NCBI GenBank assembly: GCA_002364535.1 | Contig: DEYL01000010.1 | Span: forward strand, 55,601-119,600 | From: Flavobacteriaceae bacterium UBA3159 | Lineage (GTDB): Bacteria; Bacteroidota; Bacteroidia; Flavobacteriales; Flavobacteriaceae | Reading direction: 5' to 3' | Length of the DNA: 64,000 nt | Notes under the pieces: model-generated | The model's database searches: none | What the model was told of the DNA's origin: nothing | Seen by the model: only the letters and a program-made list of their open reading frames with translations | Program-made: the position numbers and the translations under genes | Shown here: in pieces, positions 30,541 through 39,528 of the stretch | Layout of the letters: each line of letters opens with the position of its first letter | How positions within the stretch are numbered: the first letter of the stretch is position 1

Positions 30541-32640
30541 TTAACTGATGTAATTCCATATGTTTTGATAAGCTTTCATTTTGGCCAAGGTTTGTCTCAA
30601 GGATGTATTTTTGATCGCTTCTAATCGGGGGTCTTCTCGCAATAATTCCTGAGCGTCGCTTCGGGCGGTTTTGAGCCACTGATTGTCTTTGATGATGTCG
30701 GCAATTTTAAGTTGTAGTACTCCGCTTTGTTGGGTGCCCATAAGGTCACCAGGGCCTCGGAGTTTAAGATCCACCTCAGCAATTTGAAACCCATCGGTAG
30801 TAGCCGTCATGGTTTCTAAGCGGGTTTTAGCTTCATTAGTGAGTTTGTGACTGCTCATCAGTATGCAGTAGCTTTGATCATTACCCCTACCTACACGACC
30901 GCGCAGTTGATGCAATTGGGACAATCCAAAACGCTCCGCACTTTCTATGACCATCACCGATGCATTGGGTACATTTACACCCACCTCGATCACAGTGGTG
31001 GCCACCATTATTTGAGTTTGTTTCTTGATAAAGCGATCCATTTCATAATCCTTGTCCTTTGCGGGCATTTGACCGTGAACAATACTGATTTGATATTTAG
31101 GAGGAGGGAAGGCCCTAGAAATACTTTCATAGCCATCCATCAGGTCTTTGTAATCCATTTTTTCAGATTCCTTGATCAGTGGATATACCATGTAAATTTG
31201 CCTACCTTTTTGAATTTCATCAGCAATGAACTTAAAGACCTTTAGCCGGTTACTGTCATAGCGATGTATTGTTTTTACTTTTTTGCGTCCGGGGGGTAAT
31301 TCATCGATGACAGAAATATCCAAATCTCCATAGACACTCATGGCAAGTGTGCGTGGAATAGGAGTGGCTGTCATAACCAGAACATGTGGAGGGATGCTGT
31401 TTTTTCGCCATAGTTTAGCCCTTTGTGCCACTCCAAAACGATGTTGTTCATCGACCACCGCAAATCCGAGGTTTTTAAATTTTACTTTGTCTTCGATTAC
31501 GGCATGGGTTCCAATTAAAATATTTAACTCCCCCGATTCCAAAAGTTCTGCCAATTGGGTCCGTTCGGCTTTTTTGGAACTACCAGTCAAGAGTCCAATA
31601 GAGATGTCCAAACCTCCGACCATAGATTTTAGTGATTGATAATGCTGTTTGGCCAGAATTTCGGTTGGAGCCATTAGACAGGATTGAAAACCATTGTCGG
31701 CTGCAATCAACATCACCATTAAGGCCACTATGGTTTTTCCCGACCCCACATCTCCTTGTAACAAACGGTTCATTTGTTGAGCGGTGCCAATGTCTTTTCG
31801 GATTTCACGGATCACTCTTTTTTGAGCCTTTGTCAGCTCGAAAGGAAGGTTGTTGTTAAAAAAAGTATTGAAGTAATCCCCCACTTTACTAAAAACAAAA
31901 CCTTTTATTTTTTGCTTGCGTTGAAGGTTTTTCATCAACAATTGCAATTGAATAAAAAACAACTCCTCGTATTTCAATCGGTTTTGCGCAGCTGTAAGGG
32001 TATCTTGATTCTTAGGAAAATGTATGTTTTTAAGGGCTGTATTTTTATCGATCAGGCGATATTTAGTGATCAAATCCCCAGGAAGGGTCTCTGCAAATGG
32101 ATTTTCAGAAGAACGCATCAATTCCCCCATCATTTTGATGATAACCCTCTGAGAAATGCCTTTGGAAAGTAGTTTTTCAGTACTGCGGTAGACCGCCTGA
32201 AGGGCCGTGGAAAATCCTTTTTCAAAGTTCTCTAGAGTATCCATTTCAGGATGTGGCATGTGGGGTCGGTTATCATACCAATTGAGGCGGCCGAAAATCA
32301 CATAGGCCGTATTTAATTTCAAACTTTCTTTAATCCATTGATGACCCCGAAACCAGATCAATTCCATTTTATTTTGCCCGTCGGTAAAAGTGGCTACTAG
32401 GCGTTTGCCTCTTTTTTGTCGGATCATTTCTACATTAACGATCTCTCCTTTTATTTGAACTTCAGAGGAATTTTTGGGTAAATCGTTAATTTTGTAAAAA
32501 GTAGAACGATCGATATAACGGTATGGGAAAAAATACAGCAAATCTTGAAAAGTGAACAAGTTCAGTTCTTGTTTTAGTAAATTGGCTCTACTGGGACCAA
32601 TTCCTTTAAGGTATTCTATTGGGGTTTGAAGTGCATCCAT
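30541..32640 (-). CDS. recG: ATP-dependent DNA helicase RecG
   Basis: A 699-residue helicase. N-terminal wedge/OB region begins TPIEYLKGIGPSRANLL; the motor has Walker A QGDVGSGKTIVA, DEQH Walker B (VVDEQHRFGVAQR), TATPIPRTLAMS, and motifs V and VI (ATTVIEVGVNVPNA, QLRGRVGRG). RecG remodels stalled replication forks and branched recombination intermediates. The open frame extends 31 codons further, to 32733, but the ATG at 32640 fits the family start and avoids overlap with the patatin remnant. Cotranscribed with pheT is possible. Confidence 0.95.
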   Translation of the reverse strand: MDALQTPIEYLKGIGPSRANLLKQELNLFTFQDLLYFFPYRYIDRSTFYKINDLPKNSSEVQIKGEIVNVEMIRQKRGKRLVATFTDGQNKMELIWFRGHQWIKESLKLNTAYVIFGRLNWYDNRPHMPHPEMDTLENFEKGFSTALQAVYRSTEKLLSKGISQRVIIKMMGELMRSSENPFAETLPGDLITKYRLIDKNTALKNIHFPKNQDTLTAAQNRLKYEELFFIQLQLLMKNLQRKQKIKGFVFSKVGDYFNTFFNNNLPFELTKAQKRVIREIRKDIGTAQQMNRLLQGDVGSGKTIVALMVMLIAADNGFQSCLMAPTEILAKQHYQSLKSMVGGLDISIGLLTGSSKKAERTQLAELLESGELNILIGTHAVIEDKVKFKNLGFAVVDEQHRFGVAQRAKLWRKNSIPPHVLVMTATPIPRTLAMSVYGDLDISVIDELPPGRKKVKTIHRYDSNRLKVFKFIADEIQKGRQIYMVYPLIKESEKMDYKDLMDGYESISRAFPPPKYQISIVHGQMPAKDKDYEMDRFIKKQTQIMVATTVIEVGVNVPNASVMVIESAERFGLSQLHQLRGRVGRGNDQSYCILMSSHKLTNEAKTRLETMTATTDGFQIAEVDLKLRGPGDLMGTQQSGVLQLKIADIIKDNQWLKTARSDAQELLREDPRLEAIKNTSLRQTLAKMKAYQNIWNYIS

Positions 32641-32723
32641 CAGTTTACTAAAATAATTGTTTTCAAGATGATTCAATTTGTATTGTTTAAAACTTCTCTT
32701 AATTTGGGATAAAATAGATTTTA

Positions 32724-32908
32724 ATGAGAGCATGAGTCATTTTCGGCGGTGGAACCAAAGGAGCCTTTTCAGGAGGAGTTGCCGAACACTTGATTCGAGC
32801 ATAGGGCAGAATGTAAGATTTGTATTTGGGCGCATCTAAAGGGGTTTGCTGGTCAGTCATTTGGCCTTGAATAAAATCGAAAAAATAAAAAAAGGTTTTA
32901 CGCAAATT
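32724..32908 (+). pseudogene. patatin-like phospholipase, N-terminal remnant
   Basis: ATG-AGA-GCA-TGA at 32724 begins MRA*VIFGGGTKGAFSGGVAEHLIRA*, the glycine-rich oxyanion motif and first helix of a patatin-like phospholipase, followed by DLYLGASKG where the GxSxG serine would sit (here S is followed by K-G) and, after a one-base shift, LVSHLALNKIEKIKKGFTQI ending at TGA. Stops at codon 4 and at two further sites plus the frameshift make it non-functional, and the rest of the gene is not recognised in the 240 bases that follow. An ORF on the opposite strand overlapping it is a shadow. Confidence 0.8.
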
Positions 32909-33151
32909 TGATAGGTAATCATTGGTATTACAAACTTAGTAATTACAATATGTTTACCCACTTAAGGAAGCGTTAAAACAATAAATGCTTAGAAGTTAAA
33001 ATTAACAGATCAATAATAATTCTTGATTTTGACAGTCACGCATATGTAGAACATTTCCATTTCAGAATTGGTTTTAAAATTCATGAAAAGCTGTGGATAA
33101 CTAAAGGTCTGTGTTTTTCTAAGGGTTTAATTATTGACTTAATTTTAAATA
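32909..33151. other. AT-rich spacer before uvrD
   Basis: No frame, RNA or clear terminator. It may hold more eroded patatin sequence, but nothing can be aligned by eye. The uvrD promoter is not obvious. Confidence 0.4.
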
Positions 33152-35488
33152 GTGAACGAAACACCCACAGATTACCTCAAAGAACTCAACGAAACACAAC
33201 TTGAGCCCGTGGTGCACAAGGATGGCCCGCTCATGGTGATTGCTGGAGCTGGGTCGGGAAAAACACGGGTTTTGACCTATCGCATTGCACATTTAATGCA
33301 ACAAGGTGTGGATGCTTTTTCCATATTGTCGTTGACTTTTACCAATAAGGCTTCAAGGGAAATGAAAGCCCGAATTGCAGAATTGGTAGGTGATGGGGAG
33401 GCCAAAAACTTGTGGATGGGTACCTTCCACTCTGTTTTTGCTAGAATTCTCAGACAAGAAGCTGATAAATTGGGTTATCCAAGGGATTTTACCATTTATG
33501 ATACCCAAGATAGCAACCGCTTGATCGCCTCCATCATCAAAGAAATGGGACTTGATAAAGATATTTATAAATATAAACAGATCCGAAACCGTATTTCTTC
33601 TTTTAAAAACAACTTAATTACTGTAAAAGTCTATCATAACGATCCAGAATTGCAGGAGGCCGACGCCATGTCGCGACGACCCAAGTTAGGAGAAATTTAC
33701 AAGGAGTACGTTGAGCGTTGTTTTAAAGCCGGCGCCATGGATTTTGATGATCTTTTGCTGAAAACCAATGAGTTGTTGAACATGCACCCTCAGGTATTGG
33801 CCAAATATCAGGAACGTTTTCGATACATCCTCGTGGATGAGTATCAGGATACTAATCACTCACAGTATTTAATTGTCAGAGCACTATCCGATAAATTTCA
33901 GAATATCTGCGTGGTGGGAGACGATGCACAAAGTATTTATGGCTTTCGTGGGGCCAACATCAATAATATTCTAAATTTTCAGAAAGATTACCATGACGTA
34001 AGGTTGTACCGACTGGAACAAAACTACCGTTCCACCAAAAACATTGTCAATGCAGCCAATTCCATCATCAGTCACAACAAAAATAAGATTGAAAAAGTGG
34101 TCTGGACCTCCAATATGGAAGGAAGTAAGGTCAAAGTTCAAAGGTGCACCACCGATGCTGATGAGGGCAGGGAGGTAGCTTCTCAAATATTTGAGTTCAA
34201 AATGCAAGAGCAACGTCAAAACAAGGAATTTGCCATATTGTATCGAACCAATGCTCAATCGCGTGCCATAGAGGATGCGCTGAGAAAACGAGACATTCCC
34301 TATCGAATCTACGGGGGGCTTTCTTTTTACCAAAGAAAAGAAATCAAAGACCTTTTGGCTTATTTGCGTTTGATCATTAACCCCAGAGACGAAGAAAGCC
34401 TAAAAAGGGTTATCAATTACCCCGCCAGGGGGATTGGTCAGGCTACCTTGGACAAACTCATCATCGGTGCAAAGAACAATAGTATTTCCCTTTTTGAAAC
34501 CCTTCAGAATGCTCCCCAATTGAATCTCTCTATCAATGCTGGAACTTTAAAGAAACTTGAGGGCTTTGTTAATTTAATTTTGAGATTACAAATCGAAAAC
34601 CAAAAATCCAATGCTTTTGAAATTGCCGATATGGTGACCAAAAAAAGCGGGTTGGTATTGGAGTTAAAGAAAGATGGAACCCCGGAAGGGATCTCAAAGA
34701 TCGAGAATATTGAAGAATTACTCAACGGTATTCGAGATTTCGTCGAAGGACAAAAGGAATTGGCAGATGCGACAGGTAGCTTGTCCGAATTTTTGGAGGA
34801 TGTTGCTTTGGCAACAGATTTTGATAACGAAAAAGAAGTTTACGTGGATTGTGTCTATCTGATGACCATTCACCTCTCCAAGGGACTGGAGTTTCCTGTA
34901 GTCTTTATCGTGGGCCTGGAGGAGGATTTATTTCCTTCTGCTTTGAGTCTCAATACCCGCAGTGAATTGGAGGAAGAGCGGCGATTGTTTTATGTGGCCC
35001 TGACCCGAGCAGAACAAAAAGCAGTTTTAACCTATACCCTCTCCCGTTACCGCTGGGGCAAACTAGTGGATGCAGAACCCAGTCGTTTTATTGAGGAAAT
35101 GGACGAGCAGTATTTGGATTATGTCATTCCCAAAGACGACTATGTTTTTAAACCCATGATCGATAAGGGTATCTTTGGAGGTTTTAATCCACCCAAAAAG
35201 CCAGTTTCGGAAAAACCAAAAGCTACCAAAATCAATACGGCTCCCAGTCAAAATCAATTGGGAAAACTGAGAAAAATTAATGCTTCTGATACTCCCCAAC
35301 CGACAGTTGTTCCTTCTGAAATTACACAACTCGAAGAGGGCATGACAGTAGAACACGTCCGGTTTGGTTACGGAAAAGTTGTTTCTATTGAAGGAAAGGG
35401 AAGCGACAAAAAAGCCTTGATTGATTTTAGAGGGGTGGGACAAAAGCATCTATTATTGCGTTTTGCCAAACTTTTAATCAAAAAGTAA
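33152..35488 (+). CDS. pcrA: UvrD/PcrA-type ATP-dependent DNA helicase
   Basis: A 778-residue superfamily 1A helicase. Motifs in order: LNETQLEPV Q-motif, AGAGSGKTRVL Walker A, LTFTNKASREMKAR, YILVDEYQDTNHSQ Walker B, VVGDDAQSIYGFRGA, LEQNYRST, the TIHLSKGLEFPVVF block and VALTRAEQ. The C-terminal 50 residues (GMTVEHVRFGYGKVVSIEGKG) are the Tudor-like domain that contacts RNA polymerase in PcrA/UvrD. It unwinds DNA in excision repair and replication conflicts. Start is GTG at 33152. The TAA overlaps the ATG of the next gene by one base, indicating translational coupling. Confidence 0.95.
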   Translation: MNETPTDYLKELNETQLEPVVHKDGPLMVIAGAGSGKTRVLTYRIAHLMQQGVDAFSILSLTFTNKASREMKARIAELVGDGEAKNLWMGTFHSVFARILRQEADKLGYPRDFTIYDTQDSNRLIASIIKEMGLDKDIYKYKQIRNRISSFKNNLITVKVYHNDPELQEADAMSRRPKLGEIYKEYVERCFKAGAMDFDDLLLKTNELLNMHPQVLAKYQERFRYILVDEYQDTNHSQYLIVRALSDKFQNICVVGDDAQSIYGFRGANINNILNFQKDYHDVRLYRLEQNYRSTKNIVNAANSIISHNKNKIEKVVWTSNMEGSKVKVQRCTTDADEGREVASQIFEFKMQEQRQNKEFAILYRTNAQSRAIEDALRKRDIPYRIYGGLSFYQRKEIKDLLAYLRLIINPRDEESLKRVINYPARGIGQATLDKLIIGAKNNSISLFETLQNAPQLNLSINAGTLKKLEGFVNLILRLQIENQKSNAFEIADMVTKKSGLVLELKKDGTPEGISKIENIEELLNGIRDFVEGQKELADATGSLSEFLEDVALATDFDNEKEVYVDCVYLMTIHLSKGLEFPVVFIVGLEEDLFPSALSLNTRSELEEERRLFYVALTRAEQKAVLTYTLSRYRWGKLVDAEPSRFIEEMDEQYLDYVIPKDDYVFKPMIDKGIFGGFNPPKKPVSEKPKATKINTAPSQNQLGKLRKINASDTPQPTVVPSEITQLEEGMTVEHVRFGYGKVVSIEGKGSDKKALIDFRGVGQKHLLLRFAKLLIKK

Positions 35489-36105
35489 TGGCAGAGCTTC
35501 TAAAATTCTACCAATCCAAACCCAATCTCAAATTCCTAAAAAAAGCGGCAGAGGCAATGGAACAAGGAGGACTAATTATTTACCCTACTGATACGGTCTA
35601 TGCCTTGGGATGTCTAAGTAATAATATAGATGGCCTGCAACGCTTGGCCAACATCAAACAAATCAAACTAGATAAAGCCCCTTTTAGTTTTTTTATGAGG
35701 GATTTTAGTGAGTTGTCGAATTATGTCAGACCTTTGAACAATTCTAATTTTAAACTGTTAAAACGGTGTTTGCCGGGGCCATATACTTTTATTCTTCCTT
35801 GCTTAAAACTTCACAAACCTTTCGAAAAGCGAAAGTCAATTGGTATTAGAATGGCCAACCATCCCATATTAGTGGCTCTAATGAACCTAGTCAAAGCTCC
35901 TTTGATTACCACTTCATTACACGATCAAGACGAAATTTTGGATTATACCACAGATCCCGACATGATATATGAGCGTTGGGAAAGTGATATTGATCTGATG
36001 TTGGAGGACGGTTTTGGTGGTAATGTTCCATCAACCGTTGTGGACTTGTGTAGTTCTGTCCCTCAGATTGTGAGGGAGGGAAAGGGAGACTCGGATCTGT
36101 TGTAA
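35488..36105 (+). CDS. Sua5/YciO/YrdC family L-threonylcarbamoyladenylate synthase
   Basis: A 205-residue YrdC-fold protein: GGLIIYPTDTVYALGC, a basic KQIKLDKAPFSFFMRD, LPGPYTFILP and IGIRMANHPI. These enzymes make threonylcarbamoyl-AMP from threonine, bicarbonate and ATP for the t6A modification of tRNA; this form is closer to the YciO subgroup, whose activity is less certain, so assignment to t6A synthesis is inferred. Overlaps uvrD by one base. A bidirectional terminator follows. Confidence 0.88.
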   Translation: MAELLKFYQSKPNLKFLKKAAEAMEQGGLIIYPTDTVYALGCLSNNIDGLQRLANIKQIKLDKAPFSFFMRDFSELSNYVRPLNNSNFKLLKRCLPGPYTFILPCLKLHKPFEKRKSIGIRMANHPILVALMNLVKAPLITTSLHDQDEILDYTTDPDMIYERWESDIDLMLEDGFGGNVPSTVVDLCSSVPQIVREGKGDSDLL

Positions 36106-36108
36106 AAA

Positions 36109-36135
36109 AAAGCATCCGCCAATGGCAGATGCTTT
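36109..36135. terminator. bidirectional intrinsic terminator
   Basis: AAAGCATC (36109-36116) pairs with GATGCTTT (36128-36135), with an inner GCC-AAT-GGC, preceded by an A-run and followed by pyrimidines. Placed between the convergent ends of the YrdC-family gene (36105) and the OmpA gene (36156), it can stop both transcripts. Confidence 0.75.
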
Positions 36136-36155
36136 CTATAAACGTTTGAAGATTC

Positions 36156-37001
36156 TTACTTCATGCCTTGTTGAATCAGATCGTAGAATTGATCTAGTTT
36201 TGGAAGCACTACAATTCGAGTTCTTCTGTTTCTGGATCTGTTGGAGGCATTGTCGTTGTCGGCAAGTGGAATATAGTAACTGCGACCTGCAGCAGTCATT
36301 CTCGCTGGACTTACACCAAAATCGTTTTGAAGTATTCTAACAACAGAAGTGGCGCGCTTAACACTTAAATCCCAATTATCTTCAATTCCGTCAATTTTGA
36401 TCGGTACATTGTCCGTATGTCCTTCTACCATAAATTCGATTTCAGGTTTGTCGTTTACTACTTTGGCAACTTTTCCCAATACACCTTTAGCTTTTTGAGT
36501 AACGGTAAAACTTCCACTTCTAAATAAAAGCTTGTCAGAAATAGACACATATACAACTCCTTTTTCTACATTGATTTCTATGTCCTCATCATTCATATTA
36601 CCCAACACACCTTTTAAGCTTGTGACTAAAGCGAGGGTAACGGAATCTTTTTTGGTAACGGCTTCTTGCATAGATTGAATTCTCAAGTCTTTTTCCTTCA
36701 TGCTTTCCAATGACATTTCGAGGTTTTCGGCACCCTTTTGGGAGAGGGTAGTTAAATTACCAATATTGTTGATTAGGTCTTGGTTGTTGGCCTGAAGAAA
36801 ATTTACTCTGTCTTGCAAGGATGCCAATCGAGCTTCAGCAGCTTCCTTTTCTTCATTACAGGTATTCAATTTTACAGTGGCACTATCAAGTAAATCTTTA
36901 GTGTTTTGTTGAAGGGTTTCTAGTTCAACGTATTTCTTTTGAGAAATACAAGACGATAGAAGAATGGCAGAAAGTGTTGCGATTGCAAGGTGTTTTTTCA
37001 T
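36156..37001 (-). CDS. OmpA-family peptidoglycan-binding lipoprotein
   Basis: A 281-residue lipoprotein (signal MKKHLAIATLSAILLSSC, lipid cysteine C18). Residues about 25-125 form a heptad-rich coiled coil (TLQQNTKDLLDSATVKL to ESMKEKDLRIQSMQEAV). The C-terminal 120 residues are an OmpA domain: LLFRSGSFTVTQKAKGVL, VEGHTDNVPI, LSVKRATSVVRIL, GRSYYIPLADN and NRRTRIVVLP, with the Asp and Arg that bind diaminopimelate. It would link the outer membrane to peptidoglycan. Convergent with the YrdC-family gene; followed upstream by the glycosyltransferase gene 65 bases away on the same strand. Confidence 0.92.
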   Translation of the reverse strand: MKKHLAIATLSAILLSSCISQKKYVELETLQQNTKDLLDSATVKLNTCNEEKEAAEARLASLQDRVNFLQANNQDLINNIGNLTTLSQKGAENLEMSLESMKEKDLRIQSMQEAVTKKDSVTLALVTSLKGVLGNMNDEDIEINVEKGVVYVSISDKLLFRSGSFTVTQKAKGVLGKVAKVVNDKPEIEFMVEGHTDNVPIKIDGIEDNWDLSVKRATSVVRILQNDFGVSPARMTAAGRSYYIPLADNDNASNRSRNRRTRIVVLPKLDQFYDLIQQGMK

Positions 37002-37066
37002 TGTTAATTTTGTTGATTAAATTCTAGTAAAAATAACATAAAAACCCAAAAAAACCCTCTAGACTC

Positions 37067-38047
37067 CTACAAATTATTTCTTTTAAGAAAAAAATAATAA
37101 AAAGGCAAAGAGGATTTGGAGTAATAGTTAGTAAATAATGGGTTTATACGCCTTTTTTCTTTAATTTTACTATGGTTCTTGTAAAATGAATGATGAGCCC
37201 TGATGATCGAAAAAGCATTAGAAAAATTAAATTTTAGAACGAAGAATAGGAATGCTATGCCGTCCCAAATAATACGCTCAAAAATTCTAATCCCTCTTTT
37301 TTCGGGTAAATTTTTGAGTAAAAGGTAGAGGGAGTTTCTAAAATTGAGGTAGGTTTTTTGGGGAGAGCGTTTCAATGTACCACCGCCGAGGTGAAATACT
37401 TTAGTTTTATAAAGGGAATAGACGTTTAAATTTTGATTGAATGCTCTCCAGCAAAAGTCTATTTCTTCCATATGAGCAAAAAAATCTTCATCAAAGCCTC
37501 CCAAGGATTGAAAAAACTTTTTTCTAACAAAAAAACAGGCCCCACTGGCCCAGAATATTTTTTCATTTTTGTCGTATTGTCCTATGTCTTCCTCCAAGTG
37601 ACTGAAAATCCTCCCCCGGCAATATGGATAGCCCAAGCGGTCGACAAACCCCCCTGCTGCTCCTGCATATTCAAATTTACGTGGCTGGTTCAAATCCATA
37701 ATGTGAGGTTGAGCGACGGCTGTTAATGGGTGGTTTTCGAAGTGATCCAAAATAGGTGGTAACCATCCGGGTTTTACCAAAACGTCATTGTTGAGTAGGC
37801 AAATGATGTCCTCTTCGATGGAAAGCAGTCCTTTGTTGTATCCTCCGGCGTAACCGTAATTGTCGTCCAATAAAATGATTTTAACACTAGGGTGGTTTTT
37901 TTGGACATAGTCCACTGAATCGTCTGTGGAGGCATTGTCAATTAAGTATACCTTAGCTCCCGGACTATTTTCTTCTACATTCTTGAGAAAACGTTCTAAC
38001 AATTTTTTCCCGTTCCAATTTAATATAGCAATAGCAATTGAATTCAT
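37067..38047 (-). CDS. glycosyltransferase family 2
   Basis: A 326-residue GT-A enzyme: IAILNWNGKKLLERFL, VYLIDNASTDDSVDYV, LLDDNYGYAGGYNKGL, the DxD-like CLLNNDVLVKPGWL, and GGFDEDFFAHMEEIDFCWRAF, a pattern of rhamnosyl- or galactofuranosyl-like GT2 proteins. It probably transfers a sugar from a nucleotide donor to an envelope polysaccharide or lipid; substrate unknown. A hydrophobic patch near 270-285 may lie on the membrane. ATG overlaps the upstream HsdR_N gene stop by four bases (ATGA). Confidence 0.9.
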   Translation of the reverse strand: MNSIAIAILNWNGKKLLERFLKNVEENSPGAKVYLIDNASTDDSVDYVQKNHPSVKIILLDDNYGYAGGYNKGLLSIEEDIICLLNNDVLVKPGWLPPILDHFENHPLTAVAQPHIMDLNQPRKFEYAGAAGGFVDRLGYPYCRGRIFSHLEEDIGQYDKNEKIFWASGACFFVRKKFFQSLGGFDEDFFAHMEEIDFCWRAFNQNLNVYSLYKTKVFHLGGGTLKRSPQKTYLNFRNSLYLLLKNLPEKRGIRIFERIIWDGIAFLFFVLKFNFSNAFSIIRAHHSFYKNHSKIKEKRRINPLFTNYYSKSSLPFYYFFLKRNNL

Positions 38048-38496
38048 TCGCTGGAGTTGTAAGAGGGTAAATCGGGTAAAAAAAGATATTGGCCTTTTTT
38101 GAAATCCATTTTACAAAAAAAGTGAATTAAACCATTGGTGAGCATTAGGTAGTCACTTTTTAATACAGTATTGTATCGTGCGATTTGATCAAATGTTTTT
38201 TGGGTTATCTTCACTTTAGGGGATTTGCATTCGACCAGAAGGCTAATGGAGCGATCGGGTTTGAAAACAACCAGGTCATACCTTTTTTTAGTATTATTGA
38301 CATTCAATTTTTTCTCAACCTGAATAAACCCCAATGGAACATTTTTTATTTTCAACAGAAATTGGATGCAATGCTGACGTACCCGTTCCTCAGGGGTTAA
38401 AACCAGCCATTTTTTTCTTATGGGGTCGAATATAAAGGTTATATTTTCCTTACTTTTAAACAAAAAATTAAAATCGGGAAAATTAAGCTTTTCCAT
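38044..38496 (-). CDS. stand-alone HsdR N-terminal-like nuclease-fold protein
   Basis: A 150-residue protein resembling only the N-terminal domain of type I restriction subunit R: LTPEERVRQHCIQFLL, VEKKLNVNNTKKRYDLVVF, LLVECKSPKVKI, then QIARYNTVLKSDYLMLTNG. D and E-x-K of the PD-(D/E)xK core are present. No HsdS, HsdM or helicase part is nearby, so it is not a restriction system; a similar single-domain protein beside holA is, as far as I know, common in Flavobacteriia. The ATG at 38496 (MEKLNFP) is preferred to the one five codons upstream. Divergent from holA. Confidence 0.82.
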   Translation of the reverse strand: MEKLNFPDFNFLFKSKENITFIFDPIRKKWLVLTPEERVRQHCIQFLLKIKNVPLGFIQVEKKLNVNNTKKRYDLVVFKPDRSISLLVECKSPKVKITQKTFDQIARYNTVLKSDYLMLTNGLIHFFCKMDFKKGQYLFLPDLPSYNSSE

Positions 38497-38524
38497 GGTA
38501 CAAAATTGCATATAATTTTTTAAG

Positions 38525-39526
38525 ATGCAGGAATTTAATCAGCTAATGTCTTCCATTGATAGAGGAGATTACAAACCCTTTTATTTATTATCAGGAACAG
38601 AGCCTTATTTTATAGACCGTCTTGAGGCTAAAATTACAGAGAAATTAACAGACGAAGTCTCCCGATCTTTCGATTATTCATTGTTTTACGGTAAAGAGGT
38701 AGAACCCCACCAGATCATTGAAGCTGCTAAACGATTCCCACTTTTGGCCACACATCATTTGGTAGTTGTGAGAGAGGCGCAGCATTTGGATAAATCTACC
38801 GATTTGATTGCCGAATACCTCTCACAGCCTCAAACACAAACAGTTATGGTTTTATGTTTTAAATACAAAGCTTTTGACAAAAGAAAAAAGCTATACAAAG
38901 TTGCCAAGAAGTCAGGGTCGCTTTTGGAAACCAAAACTTTATATGACAACCAGGTGGGGCAATGGATTGCTGATTGCTTGCAGGCGGCTCAGTTTAAAAT
39001 TGAAGCCAAAGCCCTTCAAATTTTGGCCGAAGCACTGGGCAACGATTTGAGCAAAATTGAAAAAGAAATTGGGAAGTTAAAAATCGTTTTAGATAAAAAT
39101 ACCCAAATCACTGCAGAGCTCATAGAGCAGCATGTGGGTTTCAGTAAAGATTACAACAACTTCGAACTCTATAAAGCCGTAGCTAAGCGTAATTATCACC
39201 AATGCTCTAAAATCGTCAAGTATATGGCCGAAAACCCAAAAAATCACCCTTTGGTACTGACCATTTCAGGCTTCTATAACTTTTTTAAAAGGGTGTTGCT
39301 GTATCATGGTTTGGGAGATAAGTCAAAAGCCGCTTCTTTGTTGGGGGTCAATCCTTACTTTGTGAGAGACTATGAGCAGGCTTGCAGAAAATTTAGTCTT
39401 AAGCAGGCCAGCAAGGTCATCAAATTGACATTAGAAGCTGATTTGAAAAGTAAAGGGGTAGGGGTTAAGTCAGGAGATCCATATAGCATACTTCAGGATC
39501 TACTGGTCAAGGTTTTTGCCGCTTGA
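38525..39526 (+). CDS. holA: DNA polymerase III subunit delta
   Basis: A 333-residue clamp-loader subunit. The N-terminal ATPase-like fold starts FYLLSGTEPYFIDRLEAKI, with FPLLATHHLVVVREAQHLDK, then a lid region (KALQILAEALGNDLSKIEKEIGKLKI) and a helical C-terminal collar (HPLVLTISGFYNFFKRVLLYHGL). HolA lacks a functional Walker A and opens the sliding clamp within the gamma complex. Start ATG at 38525, divergent from the HsdR_N gene with only a few tens of bases between starts. Convergent with the E1 gene three bases away. Confidence 0.93.
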   Translation: MQEFNQLMSSIDRGDYKPFYLLSGTEPYFIDRLEAKITEKLTDEVSRSFDYSLFYGKEVEPHQIIEAAKRFPLLATHHLVVVREAQHLDKSTDLIAEYLSQPQTQTVMVLCFKYKAFDKRKKLYKVAKKSGSLLETKTLYDNQVGQWIADCLQAAQFKIEAKALQILAEALGNDLSKIEKEIGKLKIVLDKNTQITAELIEQHVGFSKDYNNFELYKAVAKRNYHQCSKIVKYMAENPKNHPLVLTISGFYNFFKRVLLYHGLGDKSKAASLLGVNPYFVRDYEQACRKFSLKQASKVIKLTLEADLKSKGVGVKSGDPYSILQDLLVKVFAA

Positions 39527-39528
39527 GA

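Noticed and set aside
32699..32905. 68-codon minus-strand frame upstream of recG
   Set aside because: It is antisense to the patatin remnant and lacks family features.
38044..38496. Type I restriction-modification system
   Set aside because: Only an HsdR_N-like domain is present; no helicase part, HsdM or HsdS is in the window.
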